Assembly: GCA_012295275.1 (NCBI GenBank) | Contig: CM022675.1 | Span: forward strand, 6,820,832 to 6,884,831 | Source: Chrysomallon squamiferum | Lineage: Eukaryota; Mollusca; Gastropoda; Neomphalida; Peltospiridae | Reading direction: 5' to 3' | Length of the DNA stretch: 64,000 bases | Shown here: in pieces, positions 1 through 40,350 of the stretch | Position numbering within the stretch: the stretch's first letter is position 1 | How the letters are laid out: each line of letters opens with the position of its first letter | The notes under the pieces: model-generated | What the model was told of the DNA's origin: nothing | The model's input: only the letters and a program-made list of their open reading frames with translations | Database searches by the model: none | Program-made: the position numbers and the translations under genes

Positions 1-591
1 GGACAAAACTTTTGTTATTAATTTTGTGTAAACTGCCATGTAGAGATGTTTGTTCCTCATAGATATCATTTTATTATTTATTTATTTCATTTATGTGTTG
101 TTATTAATATTATTTTTTTTTTCATCTGTTTAAAGAAGCACCTTTAGCAGTGCTTTTCTGGCTAGAAGTTTTGGTCAAATTTCATGTTTGTTTGTTTGTT
201 TGTTTGTTTGTTTATTTAAGTGCACATATATACTAAACAATTTGAAACAAAATGTTTTTAAATTAAAATGTATGAACTGTTGTTTTGTTCTGTTTTTGTC
301 TTTTTTAAAATTATTTGTTTAACTTACTTATTTATTTATTATTTATTTATGTTTGTTTTTTTGTTTATTTATTTGTTTATTTGTTTATTTGTTTGTTTAA
401 TTATTTGTTTGTTTATTTGTTTATTTATGTGTTTGTTTGTTTGTTTGTTTGTTTGTTTATATATTCTAAGGTGGTTGTAACAAAAGCCTAAATTCACTTT
501 GTATGCATCCAAGGAACTGCTCTGTTGCCAAATTTAAACAAAACATTTTTGATAATAAAGTAAAATAATAATATAATAATGATGATGATGA

Positions 592-643
<52 letters not shown>

Positions 644-736
644 TTTTTTTTTTTTATTTTATAATTTTGGTTTTATTATTATTATTTTTTTTTTTTTTTG
701 GCATTTCTTCATGGCAGATACTTGCTTTTGAAGCAC

Positions 737-767
<31 letters not shown>

Positions 768-1108
768 AATTTTCTTGACAGCCAAATAACTAAGTTGTCT
801 TGGTCCAACCAAATACCAAGGGTCAAACAATCACATTGTAATACCTATTGATTTTTTATCGATCTCATTATTTCACCTGTATTGGGTGATAATTTCATAC
901 CTGTGTTCAGGTGAATCTGACATTTTTGTGAAAATCAATGGCTGATGCTTTCAGACTGTCTAAGACACAAAGACTTTGTTTATTTATAACTTGATAAAAG
1001 TTAATATCTTCTTTGAGTAATATGGAATGTGTGGAGTTTTTTTTTTTTTTGAATTTCTTCATATATAAAAAAAATAACGTAAAAAACAAAATATTTCATT
1101 TATTTAAA

Positions 1109-1151
<43 letters not shown>

Positions 1152-1629
1152 TATAATCTGATTAATTTTTCAAATATCTATAAATAAAATTTAATAAATT
1201 TATCTACTTAAATACTATTCATAAGAATGTCAGTCATTATTTGTTTTGAAATTAATTTGAATATAAATTGAAATAAAATCCTCATCAACTAAAATCTACT
1301 GACAGGTGAAATGAAGCTTTTGCTTTTAGTATTTTGTATTAAGATTTAAAAAAAATAAATAAAATAATAAAATAATAAAAAAAAGTGTTTTTCCTGGTGA
1401 TAGACTTATTTCTATAAATCAGTTATACTGTTTTTATCATACTTTGGCTTCTGTAAAACTTTTAGGGTTTATCATTGGTGATAATGTAGTTTATTTGTTG
1501 TTATTACTGTTATTATTGTTGATGTTATTTGTTTTAGTTATTATTATTGATGTTGTTGTTGTTGTTATTTTATTAATTTGTTTTAATTATTATTTATATT
1601 ATTATTATTAGCCCTTGTTTCTTTATTTA

Positions 1630-1660
<31 letters not shown>

Positions 1661-1945
1661 TTTATTTTCATTCTTGTTATAATTATTCTTATTATTAAAA
1701 AAATTCAAATTAATACCACGATAAGCAATAATGTTTTGTATTATCCATGTTTTTTCTATTTCAAATATTTCACTGTTTATCATAAAATAACCTTTTAATT
1801 TTTGATTTTACATTTTATTTTATTTTTTTATTATTATTTATTCATTCATCGATTCTTTAATTTTATTTTTTTATTATTTTTTTTTGTCTGTTTGTAAGGC
1901 TATTGATTTCAACATTTATTTATTTGTTTATTATATTTACTTACT

Positions 1946-1980
<35 letters not shown>

Positions 1981-2101
1981 TTAAAGTTTATCTCACTTAA
2001 CAACACACTAATATTGCTTATAAACTGGATACTTATCATCATTTACATACATTAAAAAAAAAAAAAAAAAATTTAATTTTTTTATTTTATTGTCTTTTCA
2101 G
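1..2101. other. Low-complexity DNA upstream of the first DCLK exon
   Basis: This stretch has no supportable coding exon. It holds tetranucleotide tracts of the TTTG/TTTA type (about 183-216 and 350-460), a (TTA)n tract near 592-642, a poly-A run near 738-763, an (AAT)n tract near 1110-1148 and a TTTA tract near 1940-1982. The last bases form a T-rich tract ending in TTTTCAG at 2095-2101, a good 3' splice site. The region is therefore probably an intron inside the 5' untranslated part of the DCLK gene, with the true promoter outside the window. Confidence 0.6.
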
Positions 2102-2156
2102 ATGAAAGACGACTCACTCGGTAATTAAAATGGTGAATTACTTTGACCTGGGTTAA
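2102..2156 (+). promoter_or_regulatory. Two consecutive 8-codon upstream ORFs in the DCLK leader
   Basis: ATG at 2102 opens eight codons (MKDDSLGN) before TAA at 2126. ATG at 2130 opens another eight (MVNYFDLG) before TAA at 2154, 18 nt upstream of the main ATG at 2175. The second is in the main frame. Both would be met by scanning ribosomes in a transcript using the 2101/2102 acceptor, so they may lower or condition translation of the kinase. This is inferred from sequence only. Confidence 0.5.
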
Positions 2157-2174
2157 GTCTTCGCCACTCAAACA

Positions 2175-28636
<26,462 letters not shown>

Positions 28637-29216
28637 TGATAAAATGAAGAAGATTTTGAAATGAAGAATGTGAAAGATATTTTTATTTTAATTATTTTTT
28701 TAATTTATTATTATTATTATTATTTTTTTTTTTTTATTTCATTTATTTATTAGTTATTTAAAAAACTAAACTTTTCTGAACAAAAAAATTTAAAATTAAA
28801 AATTAACTTGAAAAAAGAAACAAAAACAAAATACAAGAATATAGCTCACAACTACAAATGATATTTGGATCTGTGTCTCTGTACAGTGTTTTTAAAAATT
28901 TGTTTTTATTTACTTATTTGTTTATTTTTAAAACAAATGAGATTTTAATTTAATATTTTCTCAGAAATTGACCAGTGATGTTATTTACAGCTCTGAAAAT
29001 GTAAATCATGAATGGTTTAACTGTATCTTCATTGCATTTTGTAAAAATTAAAAAATCATGATTTGACCACAAACATCAGATTATTAATTCTCATTAAAAA
29101 CTATGAATTTGTAATGTTTCTTTTTTTAAAATTTTTAGTTTTATGTTGGGTTTTTTTGTTTGTTTTTGATTTTAATTTTATTTTTAAAATTTTTAAATGA
29201 TTTAAATTTATTGTTA

Positions 29217-29269
<53 letters not shown>

Positions 29270-29319
29270 TTTGTTTTGATTATTATTAATTTTATTATTA
29301 TAAATTTGTATTATTATTA

Positions 29320-29381
<62 letters not shown>

Positions 29382-29705
29382 ATTATACAATATCTGTGAT
29401 ATTATCATAATATAGTCAATCATTGCTTTTAATATTAAACCCAAAGCTTTGAAAAAACATTTTGGATCATGTTGAAAAAAAAACAAATTCATTTTAATTT
29501 GTCGTATTTTTTTAATAGTATTTGTGTTTCTAATAATTTCTGCACCTTTTTACTTACATAAATACTTAATTACTGTAATACCATTTAATAATTTCAAGTA
29601 TTTATTCCTAATGTTATTCTTGAAAGTTACGACATTTTTTTTTATTGTAAATAAAATTTTAATTATCTGTTTTTATTTCTTGTAAATCTGTACAATAAAT
29701 AAAAA
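28637..29705 (+). other. Probable DCLK 3' untranslated region
   Basis: The region after the stop is AT-rich, with (TTA)n tracts at 29218-29268 and 29321-29380. AATAAA occurs at 29650-29655 and 29694-29699. Either could be the poly(A) signal, but such hexamers are frequent in this composition, so the end is uncertain. Confidence 0.4.
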
Positions 29706-30453
29706 CAAATATATGTTTTTGACTCTGTTAATGCTGCCTAAACCTACACTGAATTGTAAACCTGTATGCAGAAAAGATAATATATTTATAAAAAAATATA
29801 TATAATAAAAAAATGGAAGGTACATTTTTTGGAATGTTTTTGGTAGTAACTGAAATAATGTGATACCAAATAATAAAATTTTCATGTGACCCAAAGCAAT
29901 TTTTTAAACATTTGAAAACTAAGTATTTCCAAAATACATTACCATTGACAAATTTTAAAATCTTATGTATTATACTGTATTGAAAGAACATATCAGAATT
30001 TCCTAACTTTATTCATATTTGAAACCTAAGTGGTTTAAAAATACATACCATTGAATAATTTTCAAATCTTACATATTATGCTATATTGAAAAAACATATA
30101 AAATGAAGCAGTTTTGAAATATTTGAAGCCTCAGAACTTGCAAAATGCTTTACCACTGAAAATTAATTCAAATCTTAAATATTATATTATATTAAAAGAA
30201 AACATCAGCTGAAGTAATTGCAAACCTCAGCATTTCCAAAATGTCATAAAGTGACTTGTCTCTTGCATGCAGGTTTTTAATTAATATTCATAATTAATAT
30301 TCCGAATTTAGGCACATTCGTTTTGGCTTTACATTCAGCAATGTATGTATGAATGAAATGAACTATCATGTATTGTGATTTTGAATTAACAAATGACATT
30401 TTATTTGCTAGATTTATTTATAATTGATAAAATTGGTTAATATACGTCTTATC

Positions 30454-30458
<5 letters not shown>

Positions 30459-30517
<59 letters not shown>
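30459..30517. repeat. (GA)n microsatellite
   Basis: This is an uninterrupted GA dinucleotide run of about 29 units in intergenic DNA. Confidence 0.95.
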
Positions 30518-30520
<3 letters not shown>

Positions 30521-30636
30521 GCATGTATCAAAAATATATGCATTTGTTAGAGTATGTGATAAGATAACAAAATGTTTCTTTATAAAGTTTTAGAAAAATG
30601 GTATTTTACAGATACATTGATTTTTTATTTTAATAT

Positions 30637-30671
<35 letters not shown>

Positions 30672-32872
30672 CTTACTTACTCTCTTATTTAAACTGTCTC
30701 AAAATATCATTCCATCCATTCCTATCAATTTCCTTTGTTATTAAATCTTCGATATTCAAGAGTTAATTGTTTTTTTAAAAATACTGTAAATTGTTTTAAC
30801 TAATTCTTTTAAGTACCCTTGCTGAGGATTGTAAGAACAATTGATACCTAGTTGCTATATTAAAAGAGTAACTTAGATGGAACATTCCTGTATAATTACT
30901 AATGGTAGACATATCTTCTTTTTTTTTTTTTTTTTTTCAAATAATATTTCTTTTATCACCTTAAAAGATAATTTGCTGCCAAGAGAAAAGAGTAACATAT
31001 GTGATAGTCTCTATAAGAAAAAAAATGAGATCTTGCTGCTAATTAAAAAAAACAAAAAACAGCCACATAATTGGTTTGTAGTTTGTTGCTGTTAAAAAGA
31101 TATAATATTTAATATTTCAGTGCTGTATTAATGTATATTCTATATTTAGAAAATCAAAATGTTATATTTTTATTTTAACACTGATTTTAGATTTTGTCCT
31201 ATATTTTAAAACTGTTAATGTTTTCCTCTGAATACTCATGAAAGAACACAACACTCTTTTTAGATAATCAAAAATACACACACACATACATATGTACATA
31301 CATATATATTTTATTCATACATACATACATATATACATATATATTTTTGTTTTCATATAAACATATACATAAACAAACACACACTTACATACATATACAA
31401 ATAGACAAATCACATAATATCTTAACAAGTTAAATATACTTTCAATATATTAAATGCATACAAACATATAAACCATTTATAGATTGTATAATGTTTTTTT
31501 TTTTTTTTTTTTTTACAAATCTTTAAACTGACATCCTTTCCATAACAAAAACCATTAATTGATTCATTCCTAATTTGGATTTAATTTATTTTAGATCAGA
31601 CTCAGTTTCAGAAAGTTTTTGTATGAGGTGAAGAATAAGCATGATAATTAGAAGAAAAAAATTATATTAGCTATATATATATTATTGTGTGTGTGTGTGT
31701 ATCAGTATGTGTGTCTGTTAGTACATCAGTGTGTCTGTATATCTCCAAAATGTAACCAAGTGTACTGCTGAAATTTATGAGCATTTATGTTGTATATATT
31801 TGTTATTTTTGTTATATAACATTGTATTAGTGTTATACTTGTTAATATTAGTCTGGCTGTTATGTAATATTGGTGATATGTATTAATTAACACAGTATTA
31901 ATTAATTTTTATATTTCTCATTCCGTCCAGAAGGTTTAAAATTTTTCTTGCTTCTTTTTGTTTCTTTTTTATTTTGTTTTTATTTTTTTTACTTTTTTTT
32001 TTTTTTTTCATTTTAATTTTTTTTTTTTTTTTTTTTTTTTTGTATGTAATTTGACTTTTTTTTAATTATTATTTCTTTACAAAATTTTTTTTTATTTTCT
32101 GTTTTTTCTTCACAAATAAATATATTTAATACTTACTGAAATTATTATTATTATTATTATTTTATTATTATTATTATTACTGTTACATTTTACTATTATC
32201 ATAATCATCATTATTATGATTATTATTATATTTTATCATTATTTTATTATTATAACTATGATAATATAATTATTATAATTATTGTTATTTTTCTTTTTAC
32301 AACAAAAATTCATTTAAACTTATTAGATCTACAAAAACCCTTTTATAATTCAGTTTGTTTTGTTATACATAATTCTATTTTATGATATTCATGGATGTAT
32401 TTTAAAACATGTATATATGTAACATATAAATATATATATATATATATATTAACATTGATAGTATTTGTACATTAAATAAAAACAAACATTATTATGTCAC
32501 TTGTATGGATAATTATTACTATTTTTATTATTACAATACAGCATAAAATTTCAAGCTATTAGAATTTTTAAATTTTAATGTAGATAAAAGAAAAATGTAT
32601 AAATTTTCTTATGGATTACAACAATATTTTGATTAAAAAAAAGTGGACATGAATTTCTTTTTTCTTTCTTTTATTTATTTATTTTTTGTTTTGTTTTGTT
32701 GTTGTTTTGTTTATTTGTCTTGATATCATGTCTGGGTCACCTTAAAGAAAATAAATGTGTAACAGAACACCATATATAAATCAGTATAACTTTGGATAAC
32801 AGCATTGTAAAAAGTTTAAAAAGTTTGATTATTTATTTCAAAAATTAAATCAATTATGGATAAAACAAAACA

Positions 32873-32905
<33 letters not shown>

Positions 32906-34329
32906 CTAGTTGTACTTAATAAGAGTCATAAAAAAAAAAGTTTGATGTAAATTAAATAAAATGAATTTCTGAAAGATGTGTGTGGTTTTGGCTCTATTTA
33001 TATCTCAATAACATGCGAATAATAATGCAACAAAATCCCTTAAAACAATGACCAGGGTATTTTGGGACTTTATATATATTTTATTTTACAATTTTTTTTT
33101 ATCTTAATAATCAAAACTAAATCAAAGTAATGATATTGTTTTTATTCAGAAAATTGTATGTGTGAGAGAGAGAAATTTAGTTAAATAAAATGTAGCTCAT
33201 AAATTATTACTTTGTTTTATGTGTTTTACATATAAAACATATATATATATATATATATATGACTATGTTATGTAGATTTTGCTGTCATTAATAATTTATT
33301 TAAACAAATATGTGAAAACAAATGTTTTTCAAATGTTAAAGACTAAACAGTTTTCACTATTTATACATTTAATCTTAACATGAGTTAGTTTCCATGACTT
33401 GCTAATAATACTAAATAAGACTAAACAAAATATTTAAATATTTTCCCATGATAAATTTGTGTGTGTGTGTGTGTGCGTGCATGTGTGTTTGTGAGGAGGT
33501 GATTGCCAACCCGTTTTATTATCTATTTTTCTTTTCGGTTATTTCACTCGATTTTATAAATGGATTTCTTTTATTAATTAAATTATTTTTTCTTTGATAC
33601 AAAATTCATGAAAAGTTAATATTAAATCAGAAATGACATTTAACTTAATTATTTGAGTAATTTTTAATTTATTATTATTATTTTGTTTTAATTATATTTA
33701 TTTAAATATGTTTACTATTTAAAATTATTATTATTAATATTATGATAATTATTATTATTTTTTCCATTTTTTTATTTCAGTATATAAAATAAGCACATGT
33801 AGATATACATCCTATTTTTAAATTCTTGTGCATTTGTCAATATTAAATATATATATATACCTATTTTTTATTTGTTTTAATTTTCATACATTAATGTTAA
33901 CATGTCAGAGTAGATCATGACACACTCACACACATACACACAAACACACAACTGCACACACACTGACACACACACACATATGTACATATGTACAGACACA
34001 GGCATAAAAGGAGCACATTTACATTGAAAAATCAAACACTAAACAGAGATCCATTTTCATCTACCCCCAAATCAGCACCACCCACAAAACCTCCTCCCTA
34101 GCCCAGTGACTAAATTTACTAACATTTTGTAGCTAATTTATTTAGTTCATTCATTTATGGCGATTTATTTCTATTATTATTCAAAATTTTATTTATTACT
34201 CTGTAATATATTTATCTTCTAGTTTGACTTGAATATATTTTGATTTGTATTTATTATTATTCTACTTGTTGGAATGGATGTTCATGGTAATATGGTTGTT
34301 CAGAATAAAGCAGATGTAATTAAATTCTT

Positions 34330-34770
34330 CATTCTTGTTGTTTTTTTCTTGAAAATAATCTTTCACAACCAACACCATAAAAGTTTTGAATTTTGAAAAT
34401 AGAATCTTTTCTACCCAACAGCATAGAAGTTTATTTTTGAAAACAGAATTTTTATACCCAACCCAAAACAAGTTTGTCTTTGAAAACAGAATCTTTCTAC
34501 CCAACACCACAGAAGTTTGTTTTTGAAAATGGAATCTTTATATCGAACACCAAAGAATTTTGTCTTTGAAAACAGAATCTTTCTACCCAACATCATAGAA
34601 GTTTGTTTTTGAAAATGTAATCTTTAAACCAAACATCTGATCATAGAAAGTTTGTTTTTGAAAACAGAATCTTTATACCCAAACCAAAGAAGTTTGTTTT
34701 TGAAATCTGAGAGAATCTTAGAGATGGTTGTATTTTGGAAGTAGAATCCTTTCTACCCAACACCATAGAA
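34330..34770. repeat. Minisatellite with about 46-bp units
   Basis: Units of the form GAAAACAGAATCTTT followed by TACCCAACACCA and TAGAAGTTTGTTTTT recur about nine times. Two overlapping - strand frames of 60-80 codons cross it and merely translate the repeat. Confidence 0.88.
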
Positions 34771-35279
34771 AAAAAAAGAAGAAACATAAATTGAACAATA
34801 TCTTAAAATGACAGGCAATAATAAAAAAATAAACAATAATAAAATAAATAAATAATAACAATAATAATAATAATAATAAGAATAAGATTCTCTGCATGCA
34901 TCTGTTTATATTTATAAAACCTTTGTGTACTTGCCATTATATTGATAATAAATAACTAAATACAGGATATGGTTGGACAAATGGTTTTCTCAAAAAAAAA
35001 GAGAATTCCCTTTAATTATTTCTGTACTTGTCCACCTTTTACAATAAAGATTTGTTTTAATAGTTATTATTATTTTATACTGATTAAACTTCCAGTTTTT
35101 TAACATTTGTCCTTGTTTAATATTTCAGTCTGCAAATAATATGGCAAAATCAGCTTGGTTTAAAAAAAAAAAAAATCTTCTTATGGTGTATAATATTTAG
35201 ATTTATATTGAAAAAATAAAACAGTGTACTTAATGTTACTTATTATTATTATTTTTATTTTTATTACTTTTTTTTTTTA

Positions 35280-35685
35280 CACGTAAGCGCTATGTTAAAA
35301 GAACAGTAGTTTGCATAAGTTGATTAAACTAGGTCAGATAGTGTATGTACCTCAGTGCGTTAGTGCATGTGTGCGTGTGTCTGTTTGTCGTTAAACATTT
35401 GATAAATCAGTCGTACAAAAGTGAACTGAACTACGATTAGCCACATGCGCGCTAAGTAGGATTATGCTTTAGCGACAATAATCCGATGGAAAATTAAATC
35501 ATTTTTAAGAGTAAATAGTTATATCTAATCTGCTCGCATAATGGTTGTGGTTGAAACCTTAGCAGATATTAACACGAAGGAATTCATGTAAATAATATTT
35601 AGAGACTGATGCTCTGTACAGAAGGGCGAAATTATAAGTTCAGTAACAAAACCAGGAAATAAGGGTAACTTCCGTCAAAATAAAC
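35280..35685 (+). promoter_or_regulatory. Probable SNX4 promoter and 5' leader
   Basis: This is a rare stretch without microsatellites and with many CpG dinucleotides (for example CACATGCGCGCTAAG near 35443, close to an NRF1-type site). It ends at the SNX4 ATG. No TATA box at a plausible distance is evident, as is common for housekeeping trafficking genes. The transcription start was not located. Confidence 0.4.
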
Positions 35686-35800
35686 ATGGAGGGTGATACA
35701 GAATCTAGTCCACCCTCAGCCGATGTAGAAAATAACCAGAACGAAATTATAAACGACACAAACAAGAAACAAAAACCAACGACAAACACACACGTAATTA
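35686..35800 (+). CDS. SNX4: SNX4 exon 1 (acidic N-terminus)
   Basis: ATG at 35686 (context AAACATGG) starts a short acidic, Asn/Thr-rich peptide beginning MEGDTESSPPSADVENN. Two donors are possible: GTAATT at 35794 (phase 0) and GTAATA at 35801 (phase 1). Only the second matches the phase of the plausible acceptors of the next exon, so 35800 is preferred. The N-terminus is expected to be disordered and poorly conserved. Confidence 0.6.
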
Positions 35801-36195
35801 GTAATAGTTTACATTTTTCGTAATATTTAAGTTCTGTATCATTGACGCCAAAATCGATCTAGCGAAATTTGCATAATTTTATGTTTTGACGTTTATGACT
35901 TTTAAATCACGGATTACTAATTTACTGATAACAAGCTAGCTTCATATTTATATTAAATTAAAATTTTAAGGAAACGGTGCTTTCAGAAATGTACTGATAA
36001 TAAATACACAGTTTGCGTCATCTGAATTAAAAACGGCAGTAATTAAATTGATATATTGATCAGGAAATGTTGCTACTTAATATTAATTTAAGTAAAATAG
36101 TAATGTATATAAATACAAAAAAATAGAGTTACAATTCCCAGCCTTGCCTTTATGTTATTAAAATTCTTACAACTAAATTATCCCAGTCTTTAGCA

Positions 36196-36252
<57 letters not shown>

Positions 36253-39200
36253 TTTTGACAACTCTTCTACAATGGATGGACATTACAGTTTCAGAACCAG
36301 AGAAAAGGACAAACACATCCATGAAGATGCAGGACACATTTATTGTATATCTTGTAGAAACCAGGTATTATATGATTTATTTATTTATTTTTGGGAAGAA
36401 ATACATTTTCATTCTTTTTATTATTATTATTTTTTTTTTTTTTTAATAAAGATATATTCTGATTTTCAAAACACATACATAAAACAATTAAAATAAATGT
36501 AAGAAGTATAAATTCGAAGGTTTTCTCTCTTTTTTTTTGAATTTTTCCCACCAAGAGTGACAGATGAAAACATGAAGGGATATGGAGAAAGAACAACATC
36601 GCTATGGCGACGGTATAGCGAGTTTGAACTTCTGAGAAACTATTTGGATATCATGTATCCAGCCATTGTTATTCCTCCACTACCTGAGAAGAAGGTGACT
36701 TTTTAACTACACTTTATTTATTCATTTCTTTTTCTTTTTCTTTTTTTTCTCATTATTAATGAAAAAGAATAAATAAATAAAGTATGTTTGAATTATTATT
36801 TATAAATATCTGTTTTTGATTATTTTATATTTATTAGTCTATTATTGTGTTTTTAAATTTACTCAAGAATATAAACAAAATGTTTTAATTAATTTTTGAA
36901 TTTTTGTATTTTTATTTATTTATTAATTTTTTTATAATTATTTTTAAATTATTATTTTTGTTATTGTTATTTTCATCATTATCATTGTTATCATCATCTA
37001 CATTATTATTATTATTATCATTATTCTTATTTTCATTATTATTGTTATCATCATCATCATCATTACTATTATCATTATTATTCTTATTATTGTCATCATC
37101 ACTGTCATCATTATTGTTATAAATGTTGTTTATATTTTTTTCGTAGGCAAGTTACACATGGCTGAACTCTCCAACTGATAAGTTAGACCCAGAGTTTGTG
37201 GAAAGAAGAAGAAATGCTTTGGAGGTTTTTGAATCATTTATTTATCAGTACTTAGAAATAGCTTAATGCATTTAGTAAACTTCTTACACGATTACAGATA
37301 ATTCATTTATTTGTATTTACAAAAATAGCTTAATACAGTTAGTAAACAACTTACATCATTACAGATAATTTATTTATTTGTATTTACAAAAATAGCTTAA
37401 TACAGTTAGTAAACAACTTACATCATTACAGATAATTTATTTATTTGTATTTACCAAATAGCTTAATACAGTTAGTAAACAACTTACTTGATTACAGATA
37501 ATTTATTTATTTGTATTTACCAAATAGCTTAATACATTTAGTAAATAACTTGAATCATTACAGATAGTTCAAGCATTCACTTAGTAGTACAAACAAACAG
37601 TCACATAAAAATATCATACTTCCATGTTACTATTTTATGTGACCCATCACATCAAAACAAGTCTTAAGTCACAAGACCAAGTATTCAGCATTAGACAACA
37701 CAAGAACATTAATGAAGAGGACACAACATTTTTTTTATTTTTTTATTTGTTAAAAATGGGTTTATATGTACCTTATCTCTTTGAATGAGTGACACAGTTA
37801 ATGGATATATTAATCCTAAGGAATCCTATATTCACTCATAACAAAGTATGGCAATAAAACAATACTGTTACAAAATATCAGATCACCACAATTTTACCTC
37901 ATTATGACTACAGTCATGATGTTGTCATTCATATTATACATGGTTGAGTGATAACAGTTGTTTATAAAAGATGGAAGAAACTTTATACCAGTGACATTAT
38001 GACATCATAACATTGAGATATTTTTAAATGTCACTCTTTTTTTTTTATTATACTTTATTAGTAGTTAAGCTTGGACAGCACAAAATAGACAAAAACATAA
38101 TGTGGAAGAATGTGAGATGTAATTTAGACTATTTCTTCTTATCTCTCTACTGTTACACTTTAAATATATATCAGTGATATCATTTACTATCACCAGGGTA
38201 TATATCAGTTTGTGGACAGTCTTTATCTGCTTGTTTTTAACTGGTTCACTGCTACATTATCTATGCTATAGTGCAGGCCAAATGTACACAAAGGCATTTT
38301 CCATGATAACTCTTAATGTTTGAAGTTCAAGGAACCTGTAACCAGCCAACCCAGGAAAACAGTGTCAGATAATAAATTTCTTTTTAAATTTTTTTTCAGA
38401 TTTTTCTATTACGAGTGGCAGCACATCCTGTTATTTGTAATGATAAAATATTTATGGGATTTTTACAGCAGGTAATAAAAAATGTTTCTGTCTGTCTGTC
38501 TGTCTGTCCATCTCTCTGTATTTTTTTTTTTTTGTAACTGTGTAAATTTCAGTTTATCAGTTTATTTATTTGATGTTTATCATTCTGTTTGTCCTGCTGC
38601 TTACTGTTTTGTTGATTATTAATCTGTTAATTTATGTGTTTGATTGTCAGTGTATATATTTATTTTTATACTTCCTTCTTTGTCATTTTTTCTTTAAAAA
38701 TAAAACTATTTATTTTATTTTTTTCTATGATTTGTATAGTTTTTGTAATATTCTTGTTACTAGTGATTAATAGAAGAATATTTTTAAATGTATATTTTAT
38801 TGTGTTCTTAAAAATGAGCACTAATGTGTATTTTGATTTCTCTTTGAAGTATATTAACAGAAAAATCATAGTTTTCTTTAAAAACACATTTGATGAAATT
38901 ATATTGAACTAGATATTCACATTAATTTTGACAAAAACATCCATTTTGAAATATCTTCAGTGAATGCTGAATTGTTGTTAAATATCTTTTTCTAAAAAAA
39001 TTGATCCATTAATAAAAAATACATTTTAAAAAAGTATAAAAAATATATATAAATTATTATTTCTTTTGTTGCAGGAGAATTCATGGAAAGATTTGGTTTA
39101 TGCTACAGATTTTCAGAGTAAAGTAAGTTTTGCATTTATATTTTACATATATTTTTATTGTTTTAACAAAATCTAAAAAGGTATTTAATTTTACATAATT

Positions 39201-39590
39201 TTTTTAAGCTAAGTGATATCTAGAATAGTTTTGTTGAGATAATTTAGTTTTATTTATTTTATTATTTTAAAACACTGTTAAGAAATGTTTATGTTTGATT
39301 TTCAGGCTGACTCCAGGCTAAAAGCTCTCAATGCATCATTCAGACTGAAGAAACCAGACAGGTCAGTGTGTCCAGATTGACTGGACTGTCCACTTTCTCT
39401 CTAGAATGACCAGACTGTACACTTTCTAGACTTTCTGTTCTTTGTTTTCCATTTAAGACTAGAAGGACTTTCTCTAGAATGACCAGACTGTACACTTTCA
39501 TTTCACCATTGTTTTCCATTTAAGACTAGATCACATTCTTTTTCACATTCTTTTTCTTTAGCTGTATCATATTCCTATCACCAGCTGATA

Positions 39591-39647
<57 letters not shown>

Positions 39648-40302
39648 TGTCTCTCTATCTCTTCCCCTCTCATAAAATAAAGATAACATCAATCTTTACA
39701 TATTATTTAATGTTGTTTTACAACTTACAGTATTTTTATCAAAGAGATTAGTAAAGATTTGAATGTGGACTTATTATTCATTTATTATATATTTTTTAAT
39801 TTCTTTTCAGAAGGTTTGAAGAAATAAAGAATTACAGTAATGAACTAGAGAACAATATTTCCAACATTTTGAAAATTAGGGCTGTGAGTTATTTATATCT
39901 GTTGTTGTTGTTGTTGTTAAAACAGTATTACTGTTATTATTGTTGTTATTGTTATTACTGTTGTCTTTATTATTATCATTATTGCTACTAATAATTTTAT
40001 TGATATTATTACTATTATTGTTGTTATTACAATTATTATTAGTAGTAAGAGTAGAAGCAGTAGTAGTAAGGCTATTGTTATTACAACATGACTACTGCTG
40101 CTGCTGCTGCTACTACTACTACTACTATTATTATTACTGTTACTATTATTGTTATTGTTATTATTATTATTATTACTATTAATATTATTATTATTGTTAT
40201 TATTACTATTACTATTACTATTATTACTATTACTATTATTATTATTATTACTATCACTATTACTATTATTACTATTATTATTATTATTACTATTACTATT
40301 AC

Positions 40303-40350
<48 letters not shown>

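Larger units (their letters stand above)
29706..35279. other. Intergenic region DCLK to SNX4
   Basis: I see no gene. Contents are a pure (GA)n tract (30459-30517), TTTA repeats (30635-30675), CA/TA tracts (31270-31400), long poly-T runs (31500-31515, 31995-32040, 32872-32901), AT tracts (32420-32448, 33240-33260), a CA-rich stretch (33920-34000) and a minisatellite at 34330-34770. Open frames on either strand are short and repeat-derived. Confidence 0.7.

Noticed and set aside
34262-34596. Overlapping - strand open frames of 61-82 codons
   Set aside because: They translate a 46-bp minisatellite (repeated KILFSKT-like peptide) and have no other support.
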